A DNA stretch of 64,000 nt from Fistulifera solaris (lineage: Eukaryota > Bacillariophyta > Bacillariophyceae > Naviculales > Stauroneidaceae), in NCBI GenBank assembly GCA_030295235.1, contig AP026130.1:1240001-1304000 (forward strand). The letters are read 5' to 3'. The notes under the pieces are model-generated. The model saw only the letters and a list, made by a program, of their open reading frames with translations. It ran no database searches and was not told where the DNA came from. Below are positions 63,446-64,000 of this stretch, one piece after another. The position numbers and the translations under genes are program-made. Numbering within the stretch: the first letter of the stretch is position 1; the number at the start of each line of letters is the position of its first letter.

Positions 63446-64000
63446 TTAGAGCAGTCCGTAACCGACAAACATGACGGCACCCGTCCATAACGTCGTGGTG
63501 GACACGGTAAAGCTAGCAGAGGATCCTCCGCCAGCGCCTGTGTCGGTGCCCGTGCCTCCGTTGTCACTTCCGTCGTCAACGGCTCCGCCGTCGCTGCCAC
63601 CATCTACCGCTCCACTGTCGTTGCCATCATCCACCGTGCCTTCATTGTCGTTTCCATCATCAACCGCACCACCATTGTCATCGCAAACGAAAGAACAAGT
63701 TCCATCCTCGGTCGTCTGCGATGCAACACAACTCAAAGTACGCATTCGCTTCGGCTTGACAAGCATTACAGCATTGCTGGATCGCGCAAAAGATCTCATT
63801 GAACCAATTGCACAAAAAGTTTGGATCCTCCAGCATGTTCAAGATTTGCTCCTCCGTCCATTCCGGATTTTGATCGACACCTTGGCACTCCGATTCGCAG
63901 ATATTCTGCTTGCTGAGGGCACACGCCTCGTACGCAGCGAGTTCATTGGGGCAAGAATCATCGTTCACAGTGCCATCGCCCCGGACGACCGTATTGACGG
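63446..64000 (-). CDS. Cys-rich surface protein, 3' part
   Basis: The gene enters from the right edge; its start is outside. The visible part has one Cys module (SCPNELAAYEACALSKQNIC, then CQGVDQNPEWTEEQILNMLE, then QQCCNACQAEANAY) whose AY--C----------C---C end matches the AYWQCIEQ blocks of the 48.4-50.8 kb protein. One T too many near 63735-63737 breaks the frame just before LSCVASQTTEDGTCSFVC. Then come degenerate Asp/Gly/Asn repeats (DDGNDSGAVDGGSDGGAVDD) and a hydrophobic C-terminus (TLWTGAVMFVGYGLL) that suggests GPI anchoring. Function unknown; same family as the 813-aa protein. Confidence 0.7.

Noticed and set aside
1-64000. tRNA, rRNA or snRNA genes
   Set aside because: No cloverleaf with GGTTCGA-type arm or other RNA gene signature was found by eye; a covariance-model search was not possible.

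Overview
The window is nuclear DNA of a eukaryote, most likely a raphid pennate diatom. The evidence is short GT-AG introns (about 60-100 bp), dense genes on both strands, N-termini with a signal peptide followed by an F-containing plastid cleavage motif, and a mix of universal eukaryotic genes with diatom-type proteins. Species cannot be proven from the window. The many single-base homopolymer frame breaks suggest a pyrosequencing-era assembly, as used for oleaginous diatoms such as Fistulifera; this is inference.

Layout. 1-6.3 kb: the 5' part of an FMN-dependent 2-hydroxy-acid oxidase with TGACGT sites upstream, then two tandem ankyrin paralogues. 6.3-12.9 kb: a small plastid protein, a divergent pair of secreted Tyr/Asp-rich proteins (one with EF-hands), a nuclear-type charged protein, a helical protein and ribosomal P1. 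13-22.5 kb: a glycerophosphodiesterase, a tubby-like protein, a membrane-anchored cyclophilin-like protein, ribosomal P0 and a mitochondrial TypA/BipA GTPase. 22.8-26.8 kb: a CABLES-type cyclin divergent from the splicing factor PHF5A. 26.8-33 kb: gene-poor, with two paralogous micro-proteins and a hAT-like MITE. 33-48 kb: eIF2-gamma, a 218-bp hairpin-repeat array, an omega-type GST, a ubiquitin-like membrane protein, a 2OG-oxygenase-like protein, an AA15-like LPMO, a plastid-type purine 5'-nucleotidase and S-adenosylmethionine decarboxylase. 48-64 kb: a Cys-rich repeat surface protein, a truncated-globin-like protein, NUP50, an LRR membrane protein, a decayed LRR-like pseudogene, a four-helix membrane protein, a second hAT-like MITE, a two-module Cys-rich secreted protein and the 3' part of a second member of the Cys-rich family.

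There is no operon-like pathway. Themes that recur are translation (P0, P1, eIF2-gamma, TypA), secreted or surface proteins with Cys-rich modules, and stress or redox enzymes. Non-coding structure is rich: two arrays built on the same TTCnnGAA palindromes, a recurrent TGACTG/CAGTCA dyad, two MITEs with perfect 8-bp target duplications, and three further tandem repeats. At least twelve coding regions carry a one-base frame break, nearly all at homopolymers and repairable by plus or minus one base. I treat these as probable assembly errors, not pseudogenes, except the LRR-like locus at 58-59.6 kb.
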